A DNA stretch of 64,000 bases from Oceanimonas baumannii (GTDB lineage Bacteria; Pseudomonadota; Gammaproteobacteria; Enterobacterales; Aeromonadaceae). How positions within the stretch are numbered: the stretch's first letter is position 1; each line of letters starts with the position of its first letter. A program made the translations under genes and the position numbers. The stretch lies in NCBI RefSeq assembly GCF_002245495.1, contig NZ_NQJF01000002.1, forward strand, positions 62,001-126,000, given 5' to 3'. Below, piece by piece: positions 35,401-44,345 of the stretch. Below the pieces are notes generated by a model. The model was not told the DNA's origin. It ran no database searches and was given only the letters and a program-made list of their open reading frames with translations.

Positions 35401-35440
35401 AGTCCCTTTACTTTATCTGGTTATTTTTCGCATAAAATAA
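32408..35440 (+). CDS. RND efflux transporter permease
   Basis: A 1010-residue inner-membrane proton-driven pump with the usual two halves of one plus five spans and two large periplasmic loops. The TM4 motif reads ALGMLVDNAIVVTDG with one of the two usual acidic residues. The TM10 Lys is present in LSLIGMLVKNAIVLVDQAD. Porter-domain parts such as TPYPGALPEQVAEEV and LPQGTDIRETEAEL are as in other HAE-type pumps. The start is GTG with AAGGA seven bases upstream. It forms a two-gene operon with the adaptor; no outer-membrane partner is next to it, so it may borrow a TolC-like channel. A strong terminator follows. Confidence 0.9.
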   Translation: MNIAEHTLARRTIAWMVCLLLLVGGYISYQSLGRFEDPEFVIRQAVISTPYPGALPEQVAEEVTEVIEEAVQQLQELKEVTSVSRMGDSLVKVEIDMRFAHSARELEQVWDKLRRKVSDAQRQLPPGAGPSVVNDDFGDVYALFLAVTGEGFTLQQVKDYLRELERELLQVPGVARVATLGAPQEAIYLEISAAQAARLGVPLSRIYQTLRQQNVITDAGDLKIGPQRVYFSPTGQADSVEALGNLAITSQDGDRVVFLKDLATITRSESEPPRALMKYDGNPAIGLGISQVAGGNVVNMGEAVRARLAQLESERPIGMTLHEVSYQSESVREAVNGFVANLVAAVAIVVLVLVLFMGLRSGIIVGAVLLLTVAGTLIAMRLDGIAMQRVSLGALIIALGMLVDNAIVVTDGILVRLQKGERASQAAAAVVQSTQWPLLGGTAVGILAFSAIGLSPTDMGEYAGSLFWVILYSMLLSWLFAVTLTPLFCVALLKVSPSAESTPESSLLVRYRRLLSMALHYRAITGGLLLVLLAGAIFGFKWVQPGFMPESARPQFVVDMYLPQGTDIRETEAELTRMGEFVLQQDGVTHVTSFIGQGGLRFMLTYGPEDPNTSYGQLLVDVDEPRQIADMVARLQQQLSERHPLADIKVWKFMLGRGGGKKIEAAFMGPEPAVLRRLAEEAKAIMAQDDGAIAIQDDWREKVPVLRPVVDEVAARRAGLTLTDISQAINRAFSGEHIGVYRERDQLIPIISRAPAAERVSADMVENVQVYSPAAQQYVPVSQLVTSVQLEWVDAIIRRVDRFPTIKAQADPQPGELSGPLLERLRPEIEAITLPPGYRLEWHGEDKASKEANEGLTLSAPYGFGAMILAVVVMFNALRQPLVIWLTAPLAIIGVTLGLVLFQVPFEFMAILGLLSLIGMLVKNAIVLVDQADMEISGGKPGFSAVVDAAVSRARPVFLGALTTILGVAPLVMDPFFKSMAVTIMFGLAFATVLTLVVVPLLYLVIFRIK

Positions 35441-35463
35441 AATTAATTTATTAAAAATATATA

Positions 35464-35495
35464 AAACGCCTGCTCCGTTGGAGCAGGCGTTTTTA
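35464..35495 (+). terminator. Rho-independent terminator of the RND operon
   Basis: An 11-base GC-rich stem (ACGCCTGCTCC / GGAGCAGGCGT) with a 3-base loop followed by TTTTT, 24 bases after the pump's stop codon. Confidence 0.92.
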
Positions 35496-35590
35496 CTCAG
35501 ACACTACCTCGCTGAACTGATATAGTAGCTCGTTTTAGTTTTCCGACTGAGTGGCTCAGTCATATAGAAGCAGGCGATAACGGGAACAAT

Positions 35591-37570
35591 ATGCTACAGC
35601 GTTTTGTATTATGGGGATGTGTGTCCTGGGTGTTGCTTGGGCTGGGCCTGTGGGTGGGGAAAAACGTTTATGATAATGGTCTTAAGAAGCAGGCACTGCA
35701 GCGCCATCAGCATTTGACCAAGGCTGCCCGTACCATGCTTCACGAGCACTTGATGGTATCAGTGCAGGATACTCAGCAACTCTCTGCCGTGGCTTATGAG
35801 CTGGGCTTTCTTGATCAACCTAATGCAGAAAATCAACAGAAACTGACGCAGGTTTTTCTCAACACGGCTGCTATTTATGGCCGCTATGATCAAATTCGTA
35901 TTATCGATCTTGATGGTAAAGAGCGCATTCGCATCAATAACACGAATTTAGGTACGTTTGTGGTGCCTGAACATAAATTGCAGGATAAAAAAGACCGTTA
36001 TTATGTACAGCGGGGCCTGAAGCTGACACCCGGCCAGGTTTATTTGTCGCCACTGGATCTGAACAAAGAGCAGGATAAGCTGGAAACCCCTTTCAAACCC
36101 ACTATACGGCTGGTGCGCATGATGAAAAGCGTCACCGGTGAGCCGGCCGGGCTACTGGTACTGAATATGAAGGCCGCTGGTATGCTGAACCAGTTTATTG
36201 AATTGTTTCCCAAAGGGGACAGGGCCATGTTGCTGAATGCCGAAGGTTACTGGATGGTGAATCACAAGCCGGCTAATGAATGGGGCTGGATGCGTGACCG
36301 GCCGGATCTGACAGTGGCCAGCTGGCAACCGTCATTATGGCAACAATTGCAAAGCAGAACCGCTGGCTCGGTCTATTTGGACGGCAGCCTGTTCAGTTTT
36401 AGCTGGCTGGATATTGCCAATATTTATGAAGGAACCAGCAGTGCTCGGTATGTCTATGATCTGGGCGTTGTCAGCGATCTTCAGGCATCCCAGTGGGCCA
36501 TTTTAATAGAATCTGAAAAACAGCGGTGGCAGGCTGCTGCGATTTATCACAAGCCAGGGTTCAGGGGTGCGTTGGCAGCCGTGTTTCTGCTCACCTTGCT
36601 GGCTGTATATCTTTTGATACGTAACCGCCAGCAGGCCCGACAAAATGCGGCTCTGGAGCGGGAGCAGCTGGAGAACTTTAAGGATCTTTATGAAAACGCT
36701 CCCATCGGTTATTTGACGCTGACTCAAGACGGACGAATTTCCAATACTAATAAGCGCACCCTGGAGTATCTGGGGTATCAACGGGAGGAGCTGGTACGCC
36801 AAAAAAGCCTGGCTGAACTGATTGATGCAGAGTCTTTTGAACAAGCTCATGCTTTACTGAGTACCATGATGCAGGATGAAGAGCATCACAGACGTATCCG
36901 TATCAAAGCCAAGAATGGTGACATTCTGGTCATGTCCTGCAGCGTATCATCGCGTTTAAGCCATGAGCGGACGCTGGAGCTGGGCCGTTTCAGTATGCAA
37001 AATGTCAGCCATCAGGCCCGGCTGGAACAACAGCTAAAAGAGCTGGCCCATAAGGATCCGCTGACCGGTGCCGCCAACCGGCGTTGGTTTGACGAACTTG
37101 CCGAACGGGAACTGGCCCGGGCGCACCGAGTTGGTATGCCATTGACGTTGATAGAGCTGGATATTGATCATTTCAAGAAAGTGAATGATACCTATGGTCA
37201 CGATGCCGGCGACGAGGTGCTTAAGGCGCTGGCAGAGCACTGCCAGAATTCACTCAGAACCACTGATGTGCTGGCCCGGTTTGGTGGCGAAGAGTTCGTG
37301 ATCCTGCTGCCCGATACCTCACTGGAGCAGGGGACACACAAGGCTGAGCAAATTCGCCAGGCCCTTGGCCGGCTGCGCGTAATAGTGAGTAATAATATTG
37401 AAATTCGTTTTACCGTATCGCTAGGTGTGGCTACCTTGTCGGAGGCTCACGGGAGTATTCAAGCGCTGCTTAAATCTGCCGATCAGGCACTTTATAAGGC
37501 GAAAAACAGTGGTCGGAATCAGGTTTGTGCGGCCGGTGAGCCGGGAGAAAAAGGCAACTTCGAAATTTAA
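35591..37570 (+). CDS. membrane diguanylate cyclase (Cache-PAS-GGDEF)
   Basis: A 659-residue enzyme expected to make c-di-GMP from two GTP. It has a membrane span at about 7-25 and a large periplasmic sensor (about 26-310) of dCache/CHASE look. A second span (about 318-337, LAAVFLLTLLAVYLLI) and a PAS domain (about 365-475, YENAPIGYLTLTQDGRISNTNKRTLEYLGY) follow. The GGDEF domain (about 485-645) has an intact GGEEF active site and an inhibitory RTTD site five residues before it. It stands alone between terminators. Since the lap locus in this window responds to c-di-GMP through LapD, this enzyme could feed that switch, but nothing in the sequence proves the link. Confidence 0.9.
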   Translation: MLQRFVLWGCVSWVLLGLGLWVGKNVYDNGLKKQALQRHQHLTKAARTMLHEHLMVSVQDTQQLSAVAYELGFLDQPNAENQQKLTQVFLNTAAIYGRYDQIRIIDLDGKERIRINNTNLGTFVVPEHKLQDKKDRYYVQRGLKLTPGQVYLSPLDLNKEQDKLETPFKPTIRLVRMMKSVTGEPAGLLVLNMKAAGMLNQFIELFPKGDRAMLLNAEGYWMVNHKPANEWGWMRDRPDLTVASWQPSLWQQLQSRTAGSVYLDGSLFSFSWLDIANIYEGTSSARYVYDLGVVSDLQASQWAILIESEKQRWQAAAIYHKPGFRGALAAVFLLTLLAVYLLIRNRQQARQNAALEREQLENFKDLYENAPIGYLTLTQDGRISNTNKRTLEYLGYQREELVRQKSLAELIDAESFEQAHALLSTMMQDEEHHRRIRIKAKNGDILVMSCSVSSRLSHERTLELGRFSMQNVSHQARLEQQLKELAHKDPLTGAANRRWFDELAERELARAHRVGMPLTLIELDIDHFKKVNDTYGHDAGDEVLKALAEHCQNSLRTTDVLARFGGEEFVILLPDTSLEQGTHKAEQIRQALGRLRVIVSNNIEIRFTVSLGVATLSEAHGSIQALLKSADQALYKAKNSGRNQVCAAGEPGEKGNFEI

Positions 37571-37581
37571 ATGAACTTGTG

Positions 37582-37606
37582 GCCTGTGTAACTCGAATAC
37601 ACAGGC
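37582..37606. terminator. hairpin after the diguanylate cyclase gene
   Basis: A perfect 9-base stem GCCTGTGTA / TACACAGGC with a 7-base loop. No U-run follows. It lies between convergent genes and may act as a transcript end or barrier. Confidence 0.45.
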
Positions 37607-37670
37607 TGGTGCATAGCTCTGTTCGTATTCATTGTTGGTGGCCTTAAAGAGGTTCCATTACAGGTAGCCT

Positions 37671-37692
37671 GCACACAGTGCCCAGTGTGTGC
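37671..37692. terminator. second hairpin between convergent genes
   Basis: The 7-base arms GCACACA / TGTGTGC lie near the LysR gene's stop. With the hairpin at 37582 it probably insulates the convergent transcripts. Confidence 0.35.
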
Positions 37693-37720
37693 TGCACGCT
37701 GAGCAGCCGGATAAGTCTGA

Positions 37721-38629
37721 TCAAATGCAATCGGATAGTCTTTCCTTGAAAAAATCCTTTATCTCCTGGGTAACCGCTTCTGCTACAGGAGTGGGTGAAA
37801 AATGGTGAGAGTGAGCGAGTACCAGTCGCTGCGAGGGTAATGCATTCTCAATGGGGCGGCACACCAGCCGGGAGCCATCATGTGTTTGTTCTGCTAGCGA
37901 CTGGGTAATCAGTAAAGCAACCCCCAGCCCCTGAGCCACCATGCCGCGCACCATTTCCAGCGAGGTGGTGCGATAGGCAATACGGGGTTCCAGCTGGTAC
38001 TGCCAGAATGGGGACATCAGAAATTCGCGGCTGTGGGGCAAGTCAAACTGGATGAGAGTTTCTTGCGCCAGCGCTTCCAGCGACACGGTTTGTTGCTGTG
38101 CCAGAGGATGTTCTGGGGGCAAGGCAGCGTAAAACTGACACTCTTTCAGCAGGTGCACCCGCGGGCGTTCGGTCATGCCCAAATCATAGGTCAGCGCCAG
38201 CTCTACCTGGCCGGTTTCCAGCATGCGGTTGATAGAGCCCAGATCTCCGTCGCGCAGTTGCACATCCACACCGGGCAACCTTTCTCGTAAATACCGCAAC
38301 AGGCCAGGTACATAAGGTGGCCCCAGAGAGTTGAAATAACCGATGATAATCTGGCCGTGCAGCTGACCTCCGGCATCCTGAGGTTCGGCAAACATCTCGG
38401 CTATAGAGAGTAAGGTTCGGGCCTCTTCCAGCTTGGTGCGGCCAAAGGGGGTGATGGACAACCCGCGTGGCGGATTGCGAATAAACAGTTCGGTCCCCAG
38501 CTCCGCTTCAAGGTTACGTACCGTCAGTGAGACCGAGGGTTGAGACAGGTATAAATGGCGTGCGGCGGCAGCGGTACCGCCACTTTCGGCAACCGCCACA
38601 AACACTCTGAGTTGATGTAAGGTTATCAC
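37721..38629 (-). CDS. LysR family transcriptional regulator
   Basis: A 302-residue regulator: an N-terminal winged helix-turn-helix (LHQLRVFVAVAESGGTAAAARHLYLSQPSVSLTVRNLEAELG-type, residues 3-60) and a C-terminal LysR substrate-binding domain (from about 88, GQIIIGYFNSLG). It is divergent from the CoA-transferase gene with about 105 bases between. It most likely controls the catabolic operon 38735-45992 and responds to its substrate, in the usual LysR fashion. The AT-rich intergenic stretch holds a TAATATTTG...CAAATATTA inverted repeat (about 38645-38680), a plausible LysR-type site. Confidence 0.88.
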   Translation of the reverse strand: MITLHQLRVFVAVAESGGTAAAARHLYLSQPSVSLTVRNLEAELGTELFIRNPPRGLSITPFGRTKLEEARTLLSIAEMFAEPQDAGGQLHGQIIIGYFNSLGPPYVPGLLRYLRERLPGVDVQLRDGDLGSINRMLETGQVELALTYDLGMTERPRVHLLKECQFYAALPPEHPLAQQQTVSLEALAQETLIQFDLPHSREFLMSPFWQYQLEPRIAYRTTSLEMVRGMVAQGLGVALLITQSLAEQTHDGSRLVCRPIENALPSQRLVLAHSHHFSPTPVAEAVTQEIKDFFKERLSDCI

Positions 38630-38646
38630 TACTAAAAAAACCTATA

Positions 38647-38680
38647 TTTAATATTTGCAACTAATGTTTTACCAAATATT
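38647..38680. promoter_or_regulatory. inverted repeat, candidate LysR-type binding site
   Basis: TTAATATTTG and, 14 bases further, CCAAATATTAA make a near-perfect inverted repeat in the AT-rich divergent space between the LysR gene and the CoA-transferase gene. It fits the size of a LysR activator site. Confidence 0.5.
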
Positions 38681-38734
38681 AACCCACTGACAAACTCAGA
38701 GCCAAGACCTAACCAGAACTCTGAGGCCCATATC

Positions 38735-39880
38735 ATGGAACAGCCACACCGCCGCCAGCCTTTGGCCGGAATCAAAGTCATCGATCTTACTCGGGTATTG
38801 TCCGGGCCATTTTGCACCGCCCTGTTATCGGATCTGGGAGCCGAAATTATCAAGGTGGAGCCGCCAAGCGGCGATGAATATCGTTATGTGGGACCCTTCG
38901 CGCAGGGAGAAAGTGCACTGTTCACCCTGATGAATCGCAATAAAAAGGGCATCGTTGCCGATCTGAAAAATCCCGATCACCTGGCCCGTTTACTGGAGCT
39001 GGTACGCGAGGCCGACGTGCTGGTGGAAAACTTCAAGCCGGGGGTAGCCGAACGACTGGGAGTGGGCTTTTCGGCTATCAAAGCGATCAACCCCGATATT
39101 ATTTATGCCAGTATTTCCGGCTTCGGTCAGCAAGGTGAACTGAGCGGGTTGCCAGCTTATGATCTGGTGGTGCAGGGGATGTCCGGCATCATGTCCATTA
39201 CCGGTGAGCCTGATGGCGAGCCGACCAAGGTGGGAGAGTCCATCGCCGATCTGGCGGCGGGGCTTTATGCCTCCTGGGCCATATTGGCCGCCTTGTTTGA
39301 TCGTCAGCGCAGTGGCCAAGGGGTTCACCTGGATATAGCCATGCTTGACTGCCTGTTTTCTCTGATGCCAACGCCAGTGGCGCAATGGATGTTTGGTGGC
39401 GAAGCGCCGGGGCGTGTCGGTAACCGTCATCCGCTGTCCACGCCGTTCGGCTCGTTTAATGCCGTGAACGGACGCGTCATTATCGCCGTGCTCAATAACC
39501 GGCAGTTTGCTGCCTTGTGCACCGCCATGGGCCAGCCTGAGCTGGTACAGGACGAACGCTTTGGTTCAGATGAAGCCCGAACTCGCCATGAGCCCGAGTT
39601 ACGTGATCTTATCGAAACCTGGCTCTCCGGCCACAAGGTGGAGTCGGCCATCGCCAGTCTGGCGGCGGCCGGCATTCCCGCCTCGCCGGTACTGGAAATG
39701 GGGGAGGTACTGGCACGGGCCCAGCAGGGGGAACGCCGTCTGCTGAAGACCCAGCAACATCATCGTCTGGGGGAGGTTCCCATGATGACCCAGCCGGTGC
39801 AAGCCAGCGCCTGGGCTACCCCGACACCGGCAACGGCTCCCGTGCTGGGTGAGCACAACGCCGAGTTGTTTAACCCCTAA
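38735..39880 (+). CDS. class III (CaiB/BaiF) CoA-transferase
   Basis: A 381-residue CoA-transferase of the formyl-CoA/carnitine type, moving CoA between carboxylic acids. Typical parts are LAGIKVIDLTRVLSGPFCTALLSDLGAEIIKVEPP at the N-terminus, NRNKKGIVADLK, LVENFKPG, ASISGFGQQG, AYDLVVQGMSG, and the catalytic Asp in LDIAMLDCLFS (about residue 208). It is the first gene of an operon with an acyl-CoA dehydrogenase and its electron-transfer chain, so it probably activates the substrate acid to its CoA ester. The acid itself cannot be named from sequence. Confidence 0.9.
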   Translation: MEQPHRRQPLAGIKVIDLTRVLSGPFCTALLSDLGAEIIKVEPPSGDEYRYVGPFAQGESALFTLMNRNKKGIVADLKNPDHLARLLELVREADVLVENFKPGVAERLGVGFSAIKAINPDIIYASISGFGQQGELSGLPAYDLVVQGMSGIMSITGEPDGEPTKVGESIADLAAGLYASWAILAALFDRQRSGQGVHLDIAMLDCLFSLMPTPVAQWMFGGEAPGRVGNRHPLSTPFGSFNAVNGRVIIAVLNNRQFAALCTAMGQPELVQDERFGSDEARTRHEPELRDLIETWLSGHKVESAIASLAAAGIPASPVLEMGEVLARAQQGERRLLKTQQHHRLGEVPMMTQPVQASAWATPTPATAPVLGEHNAELFNP

Positions 39881-39993
39881 ACCTGCGGCTTATTCCCTAC
39901 GTCATTTTGCTACGCCGGCGCAGCCGGTGGGCCCTGCTGCGGCCTGCCTACAGGAGGCCGCAGCAAAACCGAGAACCCAAGGAAAGGATCATC

Positions 39994-41133
39994 ATGAATA
40001 TTACCATTACTGAAGATGACCGCATGCTCGCCGACGCCATGCAGCGTTTTTGCCAGGAAGTCATAGCGCCGGCGGCGGCGGAAATTGATGAAGGCAGTCA
40101 GTCGGCCACCCGCCATCGGGCGGCATTGTCCGACATCGGCATCATGGGCATGAACCTGCCTGAGCTCTGCGGCGGCACCGGGGTGTCGGCCGTGGCGCTT
40201 TATCTGTCTGTGGAGCAGCTTGCCGCCGCCTGCGGTTCTACTGCCTCCATGGTGACGGCCCATTTCCTGGCCACCGACTCCATTCTGCTGGGCGGTACCG
40301 AGGCGCAGCGTCAGCGCTGGCTGCCGGGTGCCGCCAGCGGCGAACTGCTGGGCGCCTTCGCACTGACCGAGCCCAATGCCGGCTCCAACCCGGCTGCCAT
40401 GCGTACCACGGCGGAAAAGACCGAGACAGGGTATCGCCTGCGTGGCGTTAAGCACTTTATTTCCAACGCGGCCGAAGCGGATTTTATGGTGGTCTATGCC
40501 AAAACCGATAAACACGCCGGTCACCGGGGGATCTGCGCCTTCATCGTCGATCGCCATACGGCCGGCATCGAGGTGAGCTCACCCGAGCGCACCATGGGCC
40601 TGAAAGGCGGACACGTGTTCGAGGTGGCACTGGACTGCGAAGTGCCGGCCGACAGCCTGCTGGGTGGTGAAGAAGGCAAAGGGTTTCGTACCGCCATGCA
40701 GGTACTGGACAACGGCCGGGTGGAAATTGCCGCCAGTTGCACCGGTATTGCGGGGGCGGCTCTTGAGGCGGCCCTGCACTGGGCCAAAACTCGCGAAGTA
40801 AATGACCATCCCATTGCCGATTTTCAGGGTCTGCAATGGATGCTGGCCGATATGGCCACGGATCTGGAAGCTGCACGGATGTTCGGCCTGCGGGCGGCCA
40901 GCAAGCGTGAGCAAGGGGAGCGTTTTTCTCAGGAGTCGGCGATGGCCAAGCTTTATGCCTCGGAAGCGGCCGGCCGTATTACTGACAAGGCGTTGCAGAT
41001 CCACGGTGGCTATGGCTACACCCGTGAAATGCCGCTGGAACGTTACGCACGGGACGTGCGCATTATGCGCATCTACGAAGGCTCATCCGAGGTACAGCGC
41101 AACATCATTGCGCGCACCATGCTGAATGACTGA
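39994..41133 (+). CDS. acyl-CoA dehydrogenase
   Basis: A 379-residue FAD enzyme that introduces an alpha-beta double bond in an acyl-CoA and passes electrons to ETF. Visible are the FAD/substrate segments FALTEPNAGSNPAAMRT and FISNAAEADFMVVYAKT, RTMGLKGG, the QIHGGYGYTREMPLERYARDVR block and the catalytic Glu in IYEGSSEVQRNII near the C-terminus. The start at 39994 follows GGAAAGGA. The frame is open from 39907, but the extra residues are basic and unlike the family. EtfB and EtfA genes follow immediately, so this dehydrogenase has a dedicated electron acceptor. Confidence 0.92.
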   Translation: MNITITEDDRMLADAMQRFCQEVIAPAAAEIDEGSQSATRHRAALSDIGIMGMNLPELCGGTGVSAVALYLSVEQLAAACGSTASMVTAHFLATDSILLGGTEAQRQRWLPGAASGELLGAFALTEPNAGSNPAAMRTTAEKTETGYRLRGVKHFISNAAEADFMVVYAKTDKHAGHRGICAFIVDRHTAGIEVSSPERTMGLKGGHVFEVALDCEVPADSLLGGEEGKGFRTAMQVLDNGRVEIAASCTGIAGAALEAALHWAKTREVNDHPIADFQGLQWMLADMATDLEAARMFGLRAASKREQGERFSQESAMAKLYASEAAGRITDKALQIHGGYGYTREMPLERYARDVRIMRIYEGSSEVQRNIIARTMLND

Positions 41134-41145
41134 GGAGCAAGCAAG

Positions 41146-41895
41146 ATGAAGATACTGGTCACGGTGAAAAGAGTCATCGATTACAACGTCAGGGTCAGGG
41201 TCAGGTCCGATCGGCGCGATGTTGACCTGGATAATGTCAAGATGGCGATGAACCCCTTTTGTGAAATTGCGGTGGAAGAGGCGGTTCGGCTAAAGGAAGC
41301 GGGCATCGCTTCCGAGGTGGTGGTGATATCGATCGGTCCCGACGAGGTTCAGGAACAGATCCGGGCAGCCCTGGCGCTGGGGGCTGACCGCGGGATTCAT
41401 GTACGTACCGAGCATTTGCCCGAGCCGCTGTCGGTGGCACGACTGCTGGCCCGGCTGGTGGAGCAGGAGCAGCCCGGGCTGGTGATCCTCGGCAAGCAGG
41501 GCATTGATGCCGATCACAACCAGACCGGGCAGATGCTGGCCGCACTGACCGGCATGGGGCAGGGCACCTTTGCCTCGGCGGTGAACATCGAAGGACAGGA
41601 GGCCCTGGTGACCCGGGAGGTGGATGGGGGCCTGCAAACCATCGCATTGCGGCTGCCGGCGGTGGTGACAACGGATTTGCGACTTAATGAGCCGCGCTAT
41701 GCATCCTTGCCCAACATCATGAAAGCCAAGAAGAAACCCCTGGAGTCCTGCACGCCTGATGCATTGGGCGTGAGCTTGAAAAGCCATAGCGAGCTGCTCA
41801 GCGTGACGCCGCCGGCGGAGCGCCAGGGAGGGATTATGGTGAGCTCGGTGGAAGAGCTGGTCGACAAACTGAAACACGATGCGAAGGTGATCTGA
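41146..41895 (+). CDS. etfB: electron transfer flavoprotein beta subunit
   Basis: A 249-residue cytosolic subunit of ETF, the FAD/AMP heterodimer that accepts electrons from acyl-CoA dehydrogenases. It has [19 protein letters not shown] at the N-terminus, the AMP/FAD contact region GADRGIHV, and the [22 protein letters not shown] signature. The recognition-loop region [44 protein letters not shown] is as in the classical ETF type. It follows the dehydrogenase by 12 bases and overlaps etfA by one base. Confidence 0.93.
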   Translation: MKILVTVKRVIDYNVRVRVRSDRRDVDLDNVKMAMNPFCEIAVEEAVRLKEAGIASEVVVISIGPDEVQEQIRAALALGADRGIHVRTEHLPEPLSVARLLARLVEQEQPGLVILGKQGIDADHNQTGQMLAALTGMGQGTFASAVNIEGQEALVTREVDGGLQTIALRLPAVVTTDLRLNEPRYASLPNIMKAKKKPLESCTPDALGVSLKSHSELLSVTPPAERQGGIMVSSVEELVDKLKHDAKVI

Positions 41896-42827
41896 TGGCA
41901 ATTTTGATCGTTGCGGAACATGACAATCATTCTCTCAGAGGAGCAACCCTGAATACCGTGGCGGCCGCTCGCCAGCTGGGTGAGAAGCTGATACTGCTGG
42001 TGGCCGGGCAGGATTGCCGGGCGGTGGCGGAAGCCGGTGCACAGATCGACGGGGTAGCCAGAGTCTGGCTGGCCGATCATGCCGTATATGCCCACCAACT
42101 GGCCGAAAACCTGGCGCCGCTGGTGACCGAACTGGGGCGGGAATGCAGCCATATCCTGGCGCCAGCCAGCACCCAGGGCAAGAACTTGTTGCCGCGGGTG
42201 GCCGCGTTGCTCGGCGTGGGCCAACTGTCTGACATCACCTCGGTAGAAAGCGCCGATACCTTTCAACGTCCCATTTATGCCGGTAATGCTATTGCGACCG
42301 TGCGTTCCCTCGATCCGATCAAGGTGCTGACGGTGCGTGCCAGTGCCTTTGCGGCCGCCTCAGCTGCAGGTGGTAGTGCCTCGATTGATGAGTTGGATTC
42401 GGTGCACGACAGTGGCCTGTCGCGGTTTGTGGCGGAAGCGCTGTCAACATCGGATCGCCCCGAGTTGGGGGATGCCCGGGTGGTGGTGTCGGGCGGACGC
42501 GGGCTTGGCAAGGCGGAGCATTTTGCCCTGATAGAAGGCCTTGCCGACAAGCTGGGGGCGGCAATAGGCGCGTCCCGTGCCGCCGTGGATGCCGGCTTTG
42601 TGGCCAATGATCGGCAGGTCGGCCAGACCGGCAAGATAGTCGCGCCGGAGCTCTATATTGCCGTGGGCATTTCCGGTGCCATCCAGCATCTGGCTGGCAT
42701 GAAAGAATCCCGCATTATCGTGGCCATCAACAAGGATGAGGATGCCCCCATCTTCCGCATTGCAGACTACGGCCTGGTGGCAGATTTGTTTGAGGCAGTG
42801 CCACGCCTGACAGCGCAATTATCCTGA
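41895..42827 (+). CDS. etfA: electron transfer flavoprotein alpha subunit
   Basis: A 310-residue subunit that carries the FAD of ETF. The N-terminal domain ([25 protein letters not shown]) is followed by the C-terminal FAD domain: [63 protein letters not shown] and [26 protein letters not shown]. It is translationally coupled to etfB. It delivers electrons to the ETF-ubiquinone oxidoreductase encoded at 44346. Confidence 0.94.
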   Translation: MAILIVAEHDNHSLRGATLNTVAAARQLGEKLILLVAGQDCRAVAEAGAQIDGVARVWLADHAVYAHQLAENLAPLVTELGRECSHILAPASTQGKNLLPRVAALLGVGQLSDITSVESADTFQRPIYAGNAIATVRSLDPIKVLTVRASAFAAASAAGGSASIDELDSVHDSGLSRFVAEALSTSDRPELGDARVVVSGGRGLGKAEHFALIEGLADKLGAAIGASRAAVDAGFVANDRQVGQTGKIVAPELYIAVGISGAIQHLAGMKESRIIVAINKDEDAPIFRIADYGLVADLFEAVPRLTAQLS

Positions 42828-42946
42828 CTCTGATAGCAAGGGCGGAAAGAACGAAGGAATGGAAGGTCGTCGTAGATGACGACGCCTTATCGAGGGAGTG
42901 ACTCGCGAGGGCGGGTTCGGCTTTATCCTGTCAATGGAGAGGAAGG

Positions 42947-44290
42947 ATGAATAACGTCGAAGTAATTCAAGGAAGACGCGGAGGCGCTTTCAAGGCGCTG
43001 TTGGGCAGTTTCATCGGACTGTTTATTTTTTTTATACCTCTGTCGCTGTGGGGAGACAAGGCGACCATCCCCCTGGTCAGCCTTATCGGGGCGATCAAGG
43101 GCTCGCTGGGTGATAACCTGAAGTATCTGACCCTGGCGTTAACCCTGTTGCTTGTGGTGACCTGGCTGGCTTCGCGGCTGACCAGTAATGTTGCGTTGAA
43201 AAAATACCATCACAAGGACAACCTTCTGGTGGGGTTGTTGTTCCTGCTGGGTGCCGTGTTTGCGGGGCTACTGGTCTTTCAGATCGGTCCCGAGTGGTTT
43301 CTGCACAAGGACGTGGGAGGACTGGCTCTTTACCTTGGCGGGAGTGTGTTCCTGACGGTGGTGATTGCCGGTTTTCTGGTGCTGTTCCTGACCGAGTTTG
43401 GGTTTCTTGAGTTTGTAGGAACCCTGATGGAGCCCCTTATGCGTCCATTCTACCGTTTACCCGGTCGCTCGGCGGTGGATGCGGTGGCCTCGTTTGTTGC
43501 TGCGCCGGCCGTGGGCATTTTCATTACCAACAAACTGTATCGCAGTGGCCACTATACTCAGCGGGAAGCCGCCAGCATCGCCACCAATTTCAGTATCTGC
43601 AGCCTGGGCTTTTTTGCCCTGCTCGCGTCCATAGGTGGCATCATGGAGTATCTGCCTCACATGATTGTTTCGTCTTTTGTCATTAACTTCTTGCTGGCGG
43701 CCGTGGTTACCCGGCTGCCGCCGCTGAGTCGAAAGCCGGACTGCTACTTCGACGGCCGCATGCAGCGGCAACAGCGGGCAGATGATAACCCGGAAGGTTC
43801 TATTCTGGCGCGGGCCTGCCAGGCCGCCGCCGAGCGCGCCGCGACCACCGGCCCCGAGGTATTTGGCCGTTACTTGTGGGAAGCAACGACCTTTGCCCAG
43901 AAGATAGTGGCGTATATTCTGTCAATCGCCACCATCGCCCTGGTAATCGGTACCTACACCCCCGTGTTTGAGTATCTGGGCGTGGTGTTTGAGCCACTGC
44001 TCAACCTGCTACAACTGCCGGATGCCGACAAGGTTGCTCCCACCGTGCTGCTCTCCATTGCCGAGATTGCCTTACCCGCCATTATCATCGCTGGGGGGGA
44101 TGTGGCTCCGATGAGTGTGTTCTTTGTCTGTACCCTTTCCACCATTCAGATCATCTTCTTTACCGAAAGTGCCAACGCCATGCTGGAGTCGGATATACCG
44201 CTGTCGGTGAAGGATCTGGTGATTATTTTTCTTATTCGGACCTTGCTGGCCATTCCCCTGGTGGCGCTGGCTGCACATTTGATTTTCTGA
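42947..44290 (+). CDS. YjiH-like multi-span membrane protein (nucleoside-recognition/gate domain)
   Basis: A 447-residue integral inner-membrane protein with about ten hydrophobic spans and gate-type segments (FVAAPAVGIFITNKLYRSGHYTQREAASIATNFSICSLGF and VLLSIAEIALPAIIIAGGDVAPMSVFFVCTLSTIQIIFFTESANAML). It matches the YjiH family, whose transported substrate is not established. Its position between etfA and the ETF-QO gene suggests that it imports the acid, or a precursor of it, that the operon degrades. The ATG has an AGGAAGG site; a short GTCGTC(GTAGAT)GACGAC hairpin lies between etfA and this gene. Confidence 0.85.
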   Translation: MNNVEVIQGRRGGAFKALLGSFIGLFIFFIPLSLWGDKATIPLVSLIGAIKGSLGDNLKYLTLALTLLLVVTWLASRLTSNVALKKYHHKDNLLVGLLFLLGAVFAGLLVFQIGPEWFLHKDVGGLALYLGGSVFLTVVIAGFLVLFLTEFGFLEFVGTLMEPLMRPFYRLPGRSAVDAVASFVAAPAVGIFITNKLYRSGHYTQREAASIATNFSICSLGFFALLASIGGIMEYLPHMIVSSFVINFLLAAVVTRLPPLSRKPDCYFDGRMQRQQRADDNPEGSILARACQAAAERAATTGPEVFGRYLWEATTFAQKIVAYILSIATIALVIGTYTPVFEYLGVVFEPLLNLLQLPDADKVAPTVLLSIAEIALPAIIIAGGDVAPMSVFFVCTLSTIQIIFFTESANAMLESDIPLSVKDLVIIFLIRTLLAIPLVALAAHLIF

Positions 44291-44345
44291 GTCTGGAGCG
44301 CAGGGGCGGAGATTTCCGTCCCTGCCAGATTGACGGGGAGTAGTA

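Noticed and set aside
37582-37692. Riboswitch or structured RNA between convergent genes
   Set aside because: Only two simple hairpins are visible, and they sit downstream of genes rather than in a leader. Termination or insulation is the simpler reading.
39910-40557. Minus-strand frame of 215 codons
   Set aside because: It lies opposite the acyl-CoA dehydrogenase, whose frame has full family motifs. No family is recognisable on the minus strand.
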